NCBI GenBank assembly: GCA_002007465.1
Contig: LNAC01000136.1
Location: 2,782,823 to 2,846,822, forward strand
Direction: 5' to 3'
Length of the DNA stretch: 64,000 nucleotides
Source: Ailurus styani
Lineage: Eukaryota; Chordata; Mammalia; Carnivora; Ailuridae
Numbering within the stretch: the stretch's first letter is position 1; every line of letters begins with the position of its first letter. Both the position numbers and the translations under genes were made by a program. Below are positions 9,538 to 21,510 of the stretch, in pieces. The notes beneath the pieces were generated by a model. The model saw nothing but the letters and a program-made list of their open reading frames with translations. It did not search any database and had not been told where the DNA came from.

Positions 9538-11463
9538 AATCTCAGCTTTGAAGATATTTACTTCTAACATAGCTGACTGTACGTAGTTTTACTCAAACAT
9601 AAAATCAAGTCAACCATGATAATTTGGGGCCATGTTTGTGATTATTATTTCTCATAGAATAAAATATCACTGAGAATATACCCCAAAATATATCCAGCTG
9701 GGATAGTTTTCAGAGAAAGGAAATAATGTTGAGGGGAAAAGATGCTGAAAAGGGGTAAAAAAAAAAATCTCTAGGAACAAAAGACCTGAAAAGAAAGACC
9801 TTATGTTTTTTACTTAAGAAAACGATCTTTTAATCAGGAATTTTTATAGACCAAGGAAAAGAAACCTGCTCCAGCTTTTGGCCCTGCAAACTATAATCAG
9901 AAATCCATTTTATAACCAGAATCTTAAAAATAGTACCTTACATGGTGGTCCTCAATAAAGATAATTGCTATCTGTTCAAGCAACAAATACATTACAAGCC
10001 AAGATAAAAAAAACAAGCAACAAATATATTACAAGCCAAGATATAAAAGCAAACACAGCCTACAAATGCGCTGTGTTGTTTTGTATGTTGTCCAAGAGAA
10101 TTCTGCTGGAAAGATGAAGCGGCAACATGATTAATTCACATAGGAGTTTAATCTCATTACAACCATTACCTTCTAAGTGGAAATATAATGCAAACAATGC
10201 TGTATTTCTTTTTAGACTGCTCTTATCAATTCCAGATATTAAAATAATTATTTTAAGTTGTTATAGCCCATAGGCGAAACGAAATAACATAGAAACTATA
10301 AAGCTTTGCAAAATAGTACCTGTAAGTCATCCAACTGGGCTTATCACAGCCCTGCCAGATAAAGAGGCTGATCACCAGTCAAGAAAAAAGCACATTAATC
10401 CTGAAGGAAGGAACATTTGCATTTCTATAATGCGAAATTACTCCTGCACTCAAAGATTCGTGTTGTTGAAGGAACTTAATGTATTTCTCCCCAAAACAAT
10501 TTTTTAAAGTACTTCAATCCTAGGATTTCTTTTGCAGAAAAATGAAACAAAAATCATCTACTTTCACAGTATAATAAATTTTTAGGAGTAATTGTTCTTC
10601 CATGGAGATAAAAAGCTCCACTATTAATGTGCATGATTTTTCTAGATAATATTAAAAGCAATGCAATTACAGTTATGGTAATTGATATGGTTCTTACCTG
10701 ATAATGATCAGGGGTCAAGAGTTTAAACCATAAAGCAGAACCTGCTTTGCACTTTTTAAAGTCAAGGAAGCGGTTTGAAGGTTGGCCTTGCTGCGGCGGA
10801 GCCTGGACCCTCTGCCCTAATGGAGGTAGGAATGGGAGAGAAGACTGCTATGAAATTCCTTGTCCCTGCTTCTTCATTATGGCTGTTATCTCCCCCACAC
10901 CAGGACCGCTCTTTCCCTAGGAAGAGAGTGTAATTCTCAGTTATCTGGCGCAATGAGGGTCATGCGTAACAAGGCCAAATTCATTTCACGGTTAATCTCA
11001 AACCCCAGTTACAACCCCCTTTTATGAGTGTCTGAGGCTTCCTTACTAGACGAAACAGAATCCAAATAAACAAGTAACCTCTTAATTCATTCAGATTGAG
11101 GACACCTTATACAATTGGGGAGCCCTCTCAAGGTCTAATGGTGAAGTTTTGTCCCTGCTGCTCATGGACCCCCTGACTTGGAGCCACAGGATATGTTTTC
11201 TAATAGGGGAGGCTGAATGTATCATAATATAATTAGACCGTTTGGGTTTTCATTTACTTGGGTATTTATGGACCAAATTCAGTGGAACCAGAGAATTTAC
11301 CCAGGTGTAAGAAATGAGTAGAAAGATCATCCCCTTTGATGTGACAGATCTTTGATGTGACAGGTAACAGGAAACTTAAGAAAAAAAAAAAAACTCAAAG
11401 AAAAATCCATTTCTCCATAACCCAGAGATCACAGTTCAATGTACTTATGACTGTATATCAGAT
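9538..11463. other. repeat-poor AT-rich block, possible conserved non-coding DNA
   Basis: About 1.9 kb free of SINEs in a window that otherwise has one roughly every 1.3 kb. AT-rich, with motifs such as an octamer ATTTGCAT near 10418 and TGATTAATTC near 10128. Regulatory function is inference only. A small tandem duplication lies at 9977-10044. Confidence 0.35.
9977..10044. repeat. 37-bp tandem duplication
   Basis: The block beginning CAAGCAACAAATACATTACA at 9977 is repeated at 10014 with one difference (TACATT versus TATATT). It is separated only by the A-rich end of the unit. Confidence 0.9.
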
Positions 11464-11478
11464 TGCTTTTGAGCCTTT

Positions 11479-11678
11479 TTTTTTTTAAGATTTTGTTTAT
11501 TTATTTGACACACAGAGAGAGATCAGATCACAAGTAGGCAGAGAGGCAGGCAGTGAGAGAGGAGGAAGCAGGCTCCCCGCTGAGCAGGGAGCCCAATGCG
11601 GGTCTCAAACCCAGGACCCTGAGATCATGACCGGAGCCGAAGGCAGAGGCTTCAACCCACTGAGCCACCCAGGTGCCC
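11479..11678 (-). mobile_element. CAN SINE, mustelid-type, antisense
   Basis: Runs from poly-T to 'gagccacccaggtgccc'. Perfect 15-bp TSD TGCTTTTGAGCCTTT at 11464-11478 and 11679-11693. The word 'gatcagatcaca' shows a small internal duplication. Confidence 0.96.
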
Positions 11679-12051
11679 TGCTTTTGAGCCTTTAATGATG
11701 CGATGGGATTCCTTCTGAGTCAGAAACAAAAATCTGTGGCATTATTGCCTTAAAACACTGGCATATTTAAAAATCAGTGAGTCCCCAGGAAAATGTTAAC
11801 AGTGTCGTTAATCAAAGTTATCTTGGGGTGCTGAGATTACAGTATTTTCTGTAGCTGTCTAAATTTTTAATTTTTCCCCAAATAAACACACATTGTTTTC
11901 ATGATAAGAGAAAAATCAATGATACTTTGTTTGTTAATAGTATATACTCTAACTAAGCTGACATTTCTAACTGGATTTCAGTCTTCTCCAGGAAGAGAGG
12001 CTGATGGGGCAAACATCCAGGATTCTTGTCCAAACTTCAGTTTTATTTTGT

Positions 12052-12263
12052 TTTTATTTTTTGTTTTTGTTTTTTTTAAAGATTTTATTTATTTATTTGA
12101 CAGAGAGAGATCACAAGTAGGCAGAAAGGCAGGCACAGAGAGAGGGGGAAGCAGGTTTCCTGCCGAGCAGAGAGCCCGGTGCAAGACTCGATCCCAGGAC
12201 CCTGAGACCATGACCTGAGCCAAAGGCAGAGGCTTTAAGCCAAGGAGCCACCCAGGTGCCCCA
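12052..12263 (-). mobile_element. CAN SINE, mustelid-type, antisense
   Basis: The T-rich tail complement is interrupted by G and A. The body has 'cacaagtaggcagaaaggcagg' and the end 'gccacccaggtgcccc'. Perfect 16-bp TSD TTCAGTTTTATTTTGT at 12036-12051 and 12264-12279. Confidence 0.96.
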
Positions 12264-12279
12264 TTCAGTTTTATTTTGT

Positions 12280-13934
12280 ATAATAAAGTTTCACTTAAGA
12301 TTTTAAAAAATGAAAAAAAAAAGATTTTTTAAAAATGATTCCACTGATTTAAAAAAAAATGGTGAGTAGTCATTTATCTGGTTCTAACAGTTTCTCTAAA
12401 TTTATCATCTACAAAGTTCTGTGTTGAGAAAACCAAATCAATAAGGTTGGTGATTTCCTATTGTACTCTTGCTAACCCCCTACAACACCCATGCGTGCAC
12501 ATTTTTTAAATCACTCTTCTTTTTTCCCTCATTTTTTTCTCCCTTTTTGGGGCCATTTTCCTCCCTTTTTTCTCCTGGACTTAAGCCTCCCTCCATCCTG
12601 GGTTTTCCAGTTCTTACCTTGACTGGGCATCACAAAAGCCAAGAAACTGAGTAAGGCAAAGACAGAACTTTCCCTAGAGGATGGGAGAGGAGGGAATACT
12701 ATATATATTTACATATTAATCAATTTCTTGTCTCCCTTGCCTCCCTGGGTCTTTGGAGTAGAGGGAGAAAATAATTAAAGTCAACTGAAAGGATTTTCAG
12801 GTGGTTAAAAGACTGATGGGACAGAAAGGTTTTTAAAAAGCATAACTGTGGGTTATAAAAAGGATTCCTTTTGATGTTTTCTTGAGAAACTCTAAGATTT
12901 GATTGTTATCATTACACCTGCTATTTCTGTCAATCGATGCTTAATAAAGACTGGTCCTCACAGTGCTTTTGTTATCCACAGGTTCCAGCTGTGTGGGTGG
13001 TAGGAGCAAGACACAGAGCACATTAAATACACAAGGACTCCCAAATTAAGGAAAATATAGACGGACCCAGACATAAAACTATCTTGGTCCCTGGCATAAA
13101 TCTGAAGGGCAATGACAACTGGTGAGGTCTGCATCTAAGGAGAATTAGTGTGCCCCTGAACCTATGATGGTGACACCAACATATACTGTATACTGGACTT
13201 TTCTGTTGTCAAATTTGAGATCTGTTACTCCTATTTGGGGTAACTTCCATTGTTCCTATTAGAACATTGACTCTGTCATACACACACATACACACACAAA
13301 CTTTTTCTCCCATGTCTAGCTAGTTTCAAGGAAACAGACAGTAGAGCTATTTATTCATGAGACAAAGCAGGGAAAGTTGGAGAGTCTGCATCTGGCATCA
13401 TCAGCAGGTTCAGGCCAAAGGGGAAAGGTCTGATAGAGGTCATGAGAAAGAGTGAAGAGTGGACAGCAAGTCTTACCTAAAAGTCCTACGGGGTGTGGTT
13501 CTTTGTGGCAAACTGTTTCCCAGAAGACAAAAGGGCATGGGGACGCCTTAGCTGCTGGTGTTTTCAGGGCTCAGATGAAATCCAACATCATAGGCTCAAT
13601 GAACTTCTGAGGGGAAAAAATAATTGGGTACCTGAGACTCTCACAGGAAACATACAACTTCATGATGTCACTGGTTACTGAATTAACTTCTAGTTAATCT
13701 CTAAAAGTAAAACTCATCTGAGTCATAATTGAGCATTTTACGACTTGCAGAAATTGAAAAAATTTTAGATGACTTTCTTTCCACTGCTTGGTGATAACAG
13801 CAAATGTGATGAAACCCGAAGGTATCTAAGAGGCAAAAGGGCACGTTGGTGACCAAACTGCATTATCAACGTCACATAGTCAAAAAAACAAACAAAAACA
13901 AAAAACAAAACAAACCCAATGACAACAAAAACTT
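12280..13934. other. no recognisable feature
   Basis: About 1.65 kb of apparently unique DNA. A short CA-rich tract lies near 13280. No exon or named repeat is supportable. Confidence 0.45.
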
Positions 13935-14165
13935 TTTACCGAGGCACCATGGTGCAGAGGAAAGAGCACGGATGGTCTTCGGGGTCAAACCCAAGGTCTA
14001 TCAATCACTCTCCAGCAGTGTGACTCTGGATAATTTAACCTCTTTGAGTCTGATCTGGAAAAGAGAAATGAATAATAAGACTTCCCTCACAAGTCCCATG
14101 ATTGGAGATGATGTATGTACATCCCAGATAGGGCCTGCCTGGAACACGATGGGTACTCAGAGGTG
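13935..14165 (+). repeat. MIR SINE, sense
   Basis: MIR order is kept: 'catggtgcagaggaaagagcacgg', 'cagtgtgactctggataattt', 'aacctctttgagtctgatctgg', 'gcctggaacacgatgggtact'. Diverged and inactive. Confidence 0.75.
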
Positions 14166-14517
14166 GAAGCCTACCCCTGGCCAAGGTCAAGGGTTCCCGT
14201 GCTAAATCAGTGAGTGCCTTCACCCAACTCGGGGAGGGCTGTATGTTCCATAACTCCTTGAGTCTATGTTGAAGCCAAACTCTCTCCAACGAGTGAAATT
14301 AAAGATGTAAATCTTGGGAACTGTCAATGGTCCTGTCTCCTACCACGTGGAGAGAAGATGTGCTCAGAAAGAACAAAGCTGACGCCCAGTGAGAAGTTGA
14401 ATTTCAGGATAAGAGAATCTTGCCCCCGTTCAAGTCACCGGTTTACATATCCCTCTGCCCAACGACATACACCCTTCCTATAGCTTGGCTGTGCTGTCGC
14501 TTCCTTCCTAGAATTTT

Positions 14518-14719
14518 TTTTTTAAGATTTTATTTATTTATTTGACAGAGAAAGACAGATCACAAGTAGGCAGAGAGGCAGGCAGAGAGAGAGGAGGAAG
14601 CAGGCTCCCTGCTGAGCAGAGACCCCCCCGATGCGGGCCTCGATCCCAGGACCCTGAGCGGAAGATCATGACCTGGGCCGAAGGCAGAGACCTTAACCCA
14701 CTGAGCCACCCAGGCACCC
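14518..14719 (-). mobile_element. CAN SINE, mustelid-type, antisense
   Basis: Near-consensus antisense copy with a small insertion ('cggaagatcatgacc'). Perfect 15-bp TSD CCTTCCTAGAATTTT at 14503-14517 and 14720-14734. Confidence 0.96.
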
Positions 14720-14734
14720 CCTTCCTAGAATTTT

Positions 14735-16533
14735 GACTGATACAGGCCGAACTGTTATTCTTCGAAGTATAGGCAAGGTGTCGTGAGGAAAAGCGGGAGA
14801 GCTGAGAACAATTATTCTCCTGAGAACAATTATTTCATCTCTTACTTAATAATTTATTCCATCACTAATTCTCCACTTTCGATCATCCAAAGGAAATCCA
14901 AGAATATTAAGTACAATTGATAAGTATTTTTTCAAAAGACGCTTTTTCCCACATACTTGGCTTTACCTTGCTGGGATTCTTCTTCAAAGAGTAAGTATCA
15001 TCCTGACTCAAGTTCTTATCTTCCCAGTGGAGCTTTTAAAGGAAGCTAATGGGTTTTGATATATGTCCAACTTCAGCTGCATAATATACTATTATATAGG
15101 CTGTTCCATCTGGGAAACACTTAGAGATAAAGGAAATAAGCTGATTAGTGGCTTCATACAAATGGCTGCTCTGAAAATTAGTTTTTTAATGTAGAAAATA
15201 AGATCATATTTAATGCCTCTTTTCTGGCTTAGCCCTTTTTGATATTCAAGGGATTCCAACTGAATATTGACACATAGCAAAACACTGAAGCATATGTAAT
15301 AAAAAAAATTCAGACTATGCAAACAAGAATACATTTATTTTACTATCCTGCATCCAGAGTTCTTCTTAAGAGTTGTTTTCAGGGACTTAAGAACCAGAAG
15401 AATCAGAGATACGAACGAGGTGCCTTAGTACTTTCTGGGAAACACTGAATTCATTCTATACTCATTTTATATACTCTAGGTAGTACCGAATGGAGAAGGG
15501 CCAGACAGTGACAAGATGTACCATGAACTAAACCACTATAAAAAAAAAAAATTGTAGCCTACATACAGAATCCCAGAAAGAACAATAAAAACAAAAACAC
15601 AGATTTCTACCACTGTATACTCCCATCACCCATAATAGATCACCTCCGAAATGAGAACCCTGCTGTCCTTGGTGGTATTTGGTTTTAAGAGCTCAAAGTT
15701 GTCTGGCCTTATACTTTTGGCCAGCTTCAGGAAATATTTAAGCAAAATGTTTCCCAACTTTCAGAAAACTTATTAAAGTGTCAATCTGTTTCAGAATTAA
15801 AATAAAATCCATAGCCCCAACAAAACTTGGTCTTTTTTCAAAGAGTCGTTTCAAAAGCAGTGACTGCTGTGATCCCCAGCCAGAAGAAATCAGACAGACA
15901 CATCCATGCGTCATCTCGAAGCATGTACCCCCTGCCAGGTATCACCATGGCTTCCTACAGCATCTCCTCATTTGAGGGCATCCTCTGACCACACGAGGGA
16001 GGAAAAGCACAGACTGGAGGTACCAGGAAGTGAATGCTCCAGGGCAACCGTTAACTAATGAGGGTGGGAGTCTGTGGATAATCCTCATCGCTCATGGTGA
16101 TATTCAGAGGCTCATCCATCCTCACAGTGAGACTGATCTTTGCTCCAGGCCCTGGCTCATTTCCCCCACGCTCTCCCAGTACCTCCTAGGGTCTCCTCCC
16201 AAAGAAACTACTTGGACCCAAATCCTTGTCTCAGCATGTGCTTTGGGGAAAACCTAAACGAAGACCACCTCCAAGCAGGTTGTTTTTACCCTGCATGGCT
16301 TCCTTCCCTTGTTACCACCTCCTTCCTACTTCCAACCCCCAATTTATGTAGAGATTATCTCCATTATTCACACACACAAAGGAAATAGATGATCTCTATT
16401 ACATTGAGAAGAGAGAACCCAGAATGATGGACCATCCTCTTTGCTATTCAAGGACTTTGCACAAACACAGCTACATACACCAGGAAGTCATGTAATAAAA
16501 TAGCAAGGAGGAGTAGGTTGTTCTCATAAATAT
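14735..16533. other. no recognisable feature
   Basis: About 1.8 kb, SINE-free. Contains a small tandem duplication of CTGAGAACAATTATT at 14802-14840. No exon or known repeat is supportable. Confidence 0.45.
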
Positions 16534-16545
16534 AAAGACTGCCCA

Positions 16546-16742
16546 GGGCAGCTGGTGGCTCAGTCGGTTAAGTGTCTGCCTTCAGCTCAGATCATGATCC
16601 CAGAGTCCTGGGATTGAGCCCCATGTCAGGATCCCTGCTCAGTGGGAAGTCTGCTTCTCCCTCTGCTCCTACCCCCAACCCCCTGCTCATGCTCTCTTTC
16701 ACGCGTGTGCAAAAATAAATAAAATCTTTAAAAAAAAAAAAA
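16546..16742 (+). mobile_element. CAN SINE, arctoid-type
   Basis: Sense copy with the GTCGGTTAAGTGTCTGCCTTC variant and a CTTCTCCCTCTGC body. 12-bp TSD AAAGACTGCCCA at 16534-16545 and 16743-16754. Confidence 0.94.
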
Positions 16743-16793
16743 AAAGACTGCCCATTTATCCATGAAGCTGAATTAATGTTAAAGGCATTCCTA

Positions 16794-16983
16794 GGGGCGC
16801 CTGGGTGGCTCAGTTGGTTAAGAGCTGCCTTCAGCTCAGGTCATGGTCCCAGGGTCCTGGGATCAGGTCCCACATAGGACTCCCTGCTTGGCGGAGAGCC
16901 TGCTTCTCCCTCTCCCTCTGCCTGCCACTCTACCTACTTGTGCTCTCTATCTCTCTGTCAAATAAATAAAAACTTAAAAAAAA
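16794..16983 (+). mobile_element. CAN SINE, arctoid-type
   Basis: Sense copy 51 bp from the previous one, with variant GTTGGTTAAGAGCTGCC. Perfect 13-bp TSD AAAGGCATTCCTA at 16781-16793 and 16984-16996. The two SINEs are independent insertions because their TSDs differ. Confidence 0.95.
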
Positions 16984-16996
16984 AAAGGCATTCCTA

Positions 16997-17477
16997 GACA
17001 GAGATGCTCCATTAATACTTGCTCATGGGTGAAAACATAGGAGGATGAACAGCTACCTTCCAGTTGCAGAACTGAGCACATGGGCCATGAAAGCAAGATA
17101 AATATTGGAAAGGCCATTGTACTGGATGTGAGAATCCAAGAAGAGCCAAGCTCCAGCTCCGTCCCTGACAATGTAACACGCACAGCCTCTGTCACATTAC
17201 CTTCCTGCTTCGGCCTGAATCAAGAGTGTCAGCCATGCCAACGTGAAGGGCTTTGGCCCACAAGCCAGGACAGCTGGACTGGAAATCCAACTCACCAGTA
17301 ACTGACACTTGATATTTGGCAAATCACAATCTCTACTGGAGTTAAATGTTGGGGTGATACTTGTGTTTTACAGATTATTATTAGAACGAAATGGAAACTT
17401 GGCCTTGAGAAGGTAGTTAATTAGGTTCTTAGCTCAGTGTCATTACCTCAGGGCCTTCAGCTATATTTGTTTTTCTT
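16997..17477. other. no recognisable feature
   Basis: About 480 bp of apparently unique sequence. Two overlapping short frames on opposite strands are chance. Confidence 0.45.
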
Positions 17478-17624
17478 AAAAAAAAAAAAAAAAGAATAAT
17501 CCAAACTCCTGGTCTGGGAACTTTTGAGGGTTTGGTGGTTTTTTTGTTGGTTTTTTGTTTGTTTGTTTGTTTGGTTGGTTTGGTTTGGTTTTTTGTTTTG
17601 TTTTATTTTTTTTTTTTTTGACAG
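17478..17624. repeat. low-complexity A- and T/G-rich tracts
   Basis: A 16-bp poly-A near 17478 is followed by a GTTT/GGTT-rich run (17530-17605) ending in poly-T at 17610-17623. The T-rich part looks like the decayed poly-A tail of a minus-strand retroposed RNA (see next feature). Confidence 0.85.
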
Positions 17625-17835
17625 TAGAAACTTTTATTCAAAATGCACTCTTAGGTAGATGCCCTTTTTATATTTCTTCATCTATTCCATCAACAAATAT
17701 TTATTGTGCACCAGGCATTGTTTGAAGTATTGGAGATACAGTAGTGAATGCAACAAATGTAAAACCTCAGACCTCGAGGAGCTTACAGCTTAGGAGAAAT
17801 GCTCTGGTTCAAGGGTATACAGCAGCTGGGAGAGG
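17625..17835 (-). repeat. L2 3' end with retroposed-like poly-A end, antisense
   Basis: On the minus strand this reads as an L2 terminus: 'gcctggtgcacaataaatatttgttg'. It then runs into a further 3' end with AATAAAAGTTTCTACTGTC and an A-rich tail. The poly-A signal placed just before a tail suggests the L2 piece travelled inside a retroposed transcript. No coding part is visible. Confidence 0.55.
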
Positions 17836-18126
17836 CAAGGGAACTAGTCCCTGGGGTTCTTCACTGTACTTCGGAATTATCTGGGACACGTGTATATCCG
17901 CAGGTCCCCCGCCTCCATTCCTCCAACAGCTAATTCTCTAAGTCTGAAGAAGGGAGACCAGAATTGTCCACAAGTGCTACAAAGTATGTGATATGCCTGT
18001 GATGCGGACAACACAGCGAAACCCTGCCCCAGAGTTTCCTAGAGCACAGGCTATGAAGCACGTGCCTGAATTATTTCTCTAAGCTTTTCTGTCCTGATTC
18101 TCGGATGGTCATCAAAACACTCATCT

Positions 18127-18330
18127 GAGGAGCACTTCGGTGGCTCAGTCGGTTAAGTGTCTGACTCTTGCTTTGAGCTCAGGTCATGATCTCAGTGTCA
18201 TGAGATCGAGCTTTGCGTCTCCACACTTAGTGGGGAGTCTGCTTGAGATTCTCCCTCTCCCTCTGCCCCTCCCTCTGCTTGCACTTTCCCTCTCTCTCTA
18301 AATTAATTAATTAAATCTTTTTAAAAAATC
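18127..18330 (+). mobile_element. CAN SINE, older type
   Basis: Sense copy 'gagcacttcggtggctcagtcggttaagtgtctgactcttgc' with an AATTAATTAATTAAATCTTT tail. The TSD is not clear. Confidence 0.9.
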
Positions 18331-19499
18331 ATATTTGGTGGATGCCCCCATTGAACCAGAACCTGGGAGATTTATTTAGGTTAATTAGAAATATGCTTTG
18401 TGCCAAAGACACAGCTAAATAAAAACAAAGTACTAAGCCTCATAACTTAGCCCCTAAATATATTCATAACAGTAAACTAGACAAATGAATACTTTTTAGT
18501 TGCTTCTCCACCAAGTTCCAGAGCAGTCGGCACATAATTCTGCACACCCACTTACCCAAAGTCCTCCAAATATCTATTTCTGCCAGGATTTCCTTCTCTG
18601 GAACCATTCCTCAAACATGAGAACAGTAATTTATGTCAGTCTTTGTGTCCATGGTGCCACAGTGCTTGTCATATGGTAGACAATGAGTATTTTAGAGACC
18701 CTTAAATAAACGGGACAATGAACTGATGAACAAACGAAGTAAGAAGTAAATAAGCCAGCTTCTCTTGCTTTAGTTTTCTCACCTGGCAGATGATCTCCTT
18801 CTACATGATGTCCAGTTTCCCTTCCAAATCTCTAAATCCTAATATTGAAAGAACAAAAAGCAGGAAGAAAGAAAACCAGCCAAACATTAACTGCAGCTTC
18901 CAAAAATTTGCCGCAAAATTACACACTGCCCTTTACCACATGGCTTGCAAGTCCTGGATTTGGCTACATTTCAAATCAAATCTGCAACAATGTATCCATC
19001 AAAAAGAAAGCTTGATGTAATGCAGGAGATAAGAGTCTGCTGGTCCTCCAACACCCGGTTATACGAACTTTCCACCGCAAAAACTTTTAACCTTTAAAGT
19101 AACTCCAAGAATTTGATAATGATGATGATGACAATGATGGATGAGATGGCAAGTACCCAACTGTTTACTTAGGTATCACTGCCCTCTGCCGGACAGAATT
19201 AGATGTTTCCATGTGAATAGACTTAATTTTCCAGATTTTCTGGGTAGGAAGAAACTGTTCAAGATATTTTTATTTGTTCAAACCCGGGGCTAAGACTAGG
19301 TTTAGTATTTGATATTTCCTTTTGCCCAACACTCCACGATGCCTCAGCAGAGTATTATTACTGATCCCTGATCCTTTGTTTATTCCAAATTGTGATGTTT
19401 TGTTCATTATGAAGTATTATGCATTAATTTTTTATGTATTAACTTTTATTTTTTTAAATATTGCATTAAGATATTGTTTGTCTTGATTATTGAGTCTTC
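18331..19499. other. mostly unidentified; weak L2-like piece at 18580-18735
   Basis: The segment 'gcttgtcatatggtagacaatgag ... aatgaactgatgaa' looks like a worn L2 terminus. The rest has no feature I can support. A short GAT/GAC-rich run lies at about 19119-19145. Confidence 0.35.
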
Positions 19500-20065
19500 C
19501 GTGTCCCGTCAAGTTCTACACCTGAAATGAATGCCTCTCCAACTTCACCTCCATTCCCACCCTGATCAAACTACCCCTTAACACACTTTCCCCAGGTGGC
19601 TGGCTCCTGTGGTTGAACATTTCAGGGACACCTTCCTTCAATAAACCTTCAATAAAGTCTGCTTGAACCAGATTCCCAAGGGGACACGTGCTTCCATTTG
19701 CAGAACTGCTGGATGAATATCACTTCCCACCCTGGACTCTGAGCTCTATGAAGGCAAGAATCATACCTGGGCGCTCAGTGGGTTAAAGCCTCTGCCTTCG
19801 GCTCAGGTCATGATCTCAGGGTCCTGGGATCGAGGCCTACATCAGGCTCCCTGCTCAGCGGGGAGCCTGCCTCCTCTTCTCTCTCTGCCTACCTCTCAGC
19901 CTACTTGTGATCTCTCTCTCTCTCTCTCTCTCAAATTAATTAATTAATTTAAAAAAAAAGAATCATACCTGGTATATGTTCTAAGCATGGGATTTTCAGC
20001 CCCTAACTCAAACCTGGCACCTTGTAAGCTTCCATAAATATAAGTTGAATGAAAGAATAAGCAAC
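19500..20065 (+). repeat. L2 3' end, split by a SINE
   Basis: Sense L2 end: 'gagctctatgaaggcaagaatc', then the SINE, then 'aatcatacctgg' and 'taaatataagttgaatgaaag'. The outer part upstream of 19690 is less certain. Confidence 0.6.
19771..19957 (+). mobile_element. CAN SINE, mustelid-type, head deleted
   Basis: Begins inside the head ('gcgctcagtgggttaaagcc'), lacking CCTGGGTGG, yet is bounded by a perfect 15-bp TSD AAGAATCATACCTGG at 19756-19770 and 19958-19972. It was therefore inserted in this shortened form or with microhomology joining at the 5' end. The tail carries ATTA repeats. Confidence 0.94.
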
Positions 20066-20880
20066 TAACCCCAGGGAAAGAAGGAAGAATTGATTAGCAG
20101 ATTTTTCCATCCTTGGACAGATCATCATCTACAGGAAGATCTTACTATGGAGCAAAGTAATAAGAAGAAGGGCATCCGTTTCCTGATCACTTTCTGCGTA
20201 GACTCGACCTTGTGCTACGTAATGTAGGATCTCACTTAATCCACACGACAACCTCATGAGCCATGTATCATTACCACCCCATTTCAGGAGAGGAGACATC
20301 CTTTATAGAGAAATAAAGAAACCAGAAACATTTCTTCCAGTGCCTTTCACATTGGTTCTAAAATTTTCCCTCAATCATGCTTTCGCCTATCACATAAAAG
20401 TAATTCCAACCCCCACCATAAAAGGGTTACGTATCTGTTATGTGACAGGTCCTACAGTAAGCTCTTCCATGGATAAAAAGGAAAAACAGAACACATTTCT
20501 TTCTAAGGGCTTCAGTCTAAAAACATGAAGAGGATTGAAAAATAAGAGTTGGCAAATGATAATGTAAAATATAAGACTCAGTAGGGTCAAGGTCATATGA
20601 GGACTAAATGGAAGTTCAAATAAGAGAACGATTATAATCCGGTTGGCAGGATCAAGAATCCCTTCATAGGAGGTGGCAGCATGTCAAATATGCCTTGAAG
20701 GAAGAATAAAATATTAACAAGCAGAATCAAGGGGGAGGAGAAAGGGAGAAAAATTCAGTAAGAGGTAACCGTCCAAATGCAGTCAAAAAGGCAAGAGCCT
20801 GTGTGTGTGCGTGTGTACGTGTGTGTAAAAAGGAGGGATCCAGTTTGCCTGCAATACAGGGCACATTTCGAAAACAAAGT
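20066..20880 (-). repeat. worn MIR (20180-20300) and L2-like (20520-20880) relics
   Basis: The first part has the antisense MIR pattern 'atctcacttaatccacacgacaacctcatgag'. The second has the antisense L2 phrasing 'cttcataggaggtggcagcatg...atgccttgaaggaagaat'. Both are diverged. A GT-rich run lies at about 20799-20826. Confidence 0.4.
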
Positions 20881-21140
20881 GACCCAGAGCAGTGAGACAG
20901 ACTGGAACATTCTATAGAGGGCCCCCTAGGCCGGCCCGAGGGGATTCGTATTTAAGTATTTCCTACCAGAAAGAAAGTTCTTTAGCAGAACCTTCCTCTG
21001 CTACTGGAAGCTTGAATCTCCTCCTGCACTGAAAGCCCTCCATTCGGACGGCTGGTACCGGGATACTTCACCCACCTGGTCATTCCTGTGGCTAGGCTTG
21101 TTACCTGCTGGGGCCACAAAGGCAAGTAAAAGGGTCTGGT
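20881..21140. other. no recognisable feature
   Basis: About 260 bp of unidentified, moderately GC-rich sequence before a SINE pair. Confidence 0.4.
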
Positions 21141-21303
21141 GAGGAGCCTGGGGGGCTCCGATGGTTAAGAGTCTGAGTTCGGCTCAAGTTGTGGAGCCCC
21201 GTGTCTCCAGCTCCCCGCTGAGCAGGGAGTCTGCTTCTCCCTCTCCCTGCCCTCCCCCACTTGCGCTCACCTTCTCTCAAATAAATAAAATACTTTTTAA
21301 AAA
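21141..21303 (+). mobile_element. CAN SINE, shortened
   Basis: Sense copy ('gagcctggggggctccgatggttaagagtctgag') lacking the TCATGATCCCAGGGTCC segment. Its AAATAAAATACTTTTTAAAAA tail is the insertion site of the next SINE. Confidence 0.9.
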
Positions 21304-21510
21304 GGGGATGCCTGGGTGGCTCAGTTGTTAAGTGTCTGCCTTCGGCTCAGGTCACGATCCCAGGGTCCTGGGATCGAGCCCCACATCGGGCTCCCTGCTT
21401 GGCTGGAAGCCTGCATCTCCCTCTCCTACTCCCCCTACTTGTGTTCCCTCTCTTGCTGTCTCTCGCTGTGTCAAATATAAATAAAATCTTTAAAAAAAAA
21501 AATAAAAAAA
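21304..21510 (+). mobile_element. CAN SINE inserted in a SINE tail
   Basis: Full-length sense copy directly abutting the A tail of the previous SINE. A-rich tails are preferred L1-endonuclease targets, which explains the tandem arrangement. Confidence 0.93.

Noticed and set aside
10082..10760. A coding exon in the repeat-poor block
   Set aside because: No frame longer than expected by chance and no paired splice sites. Only a non-coding role is plausible.
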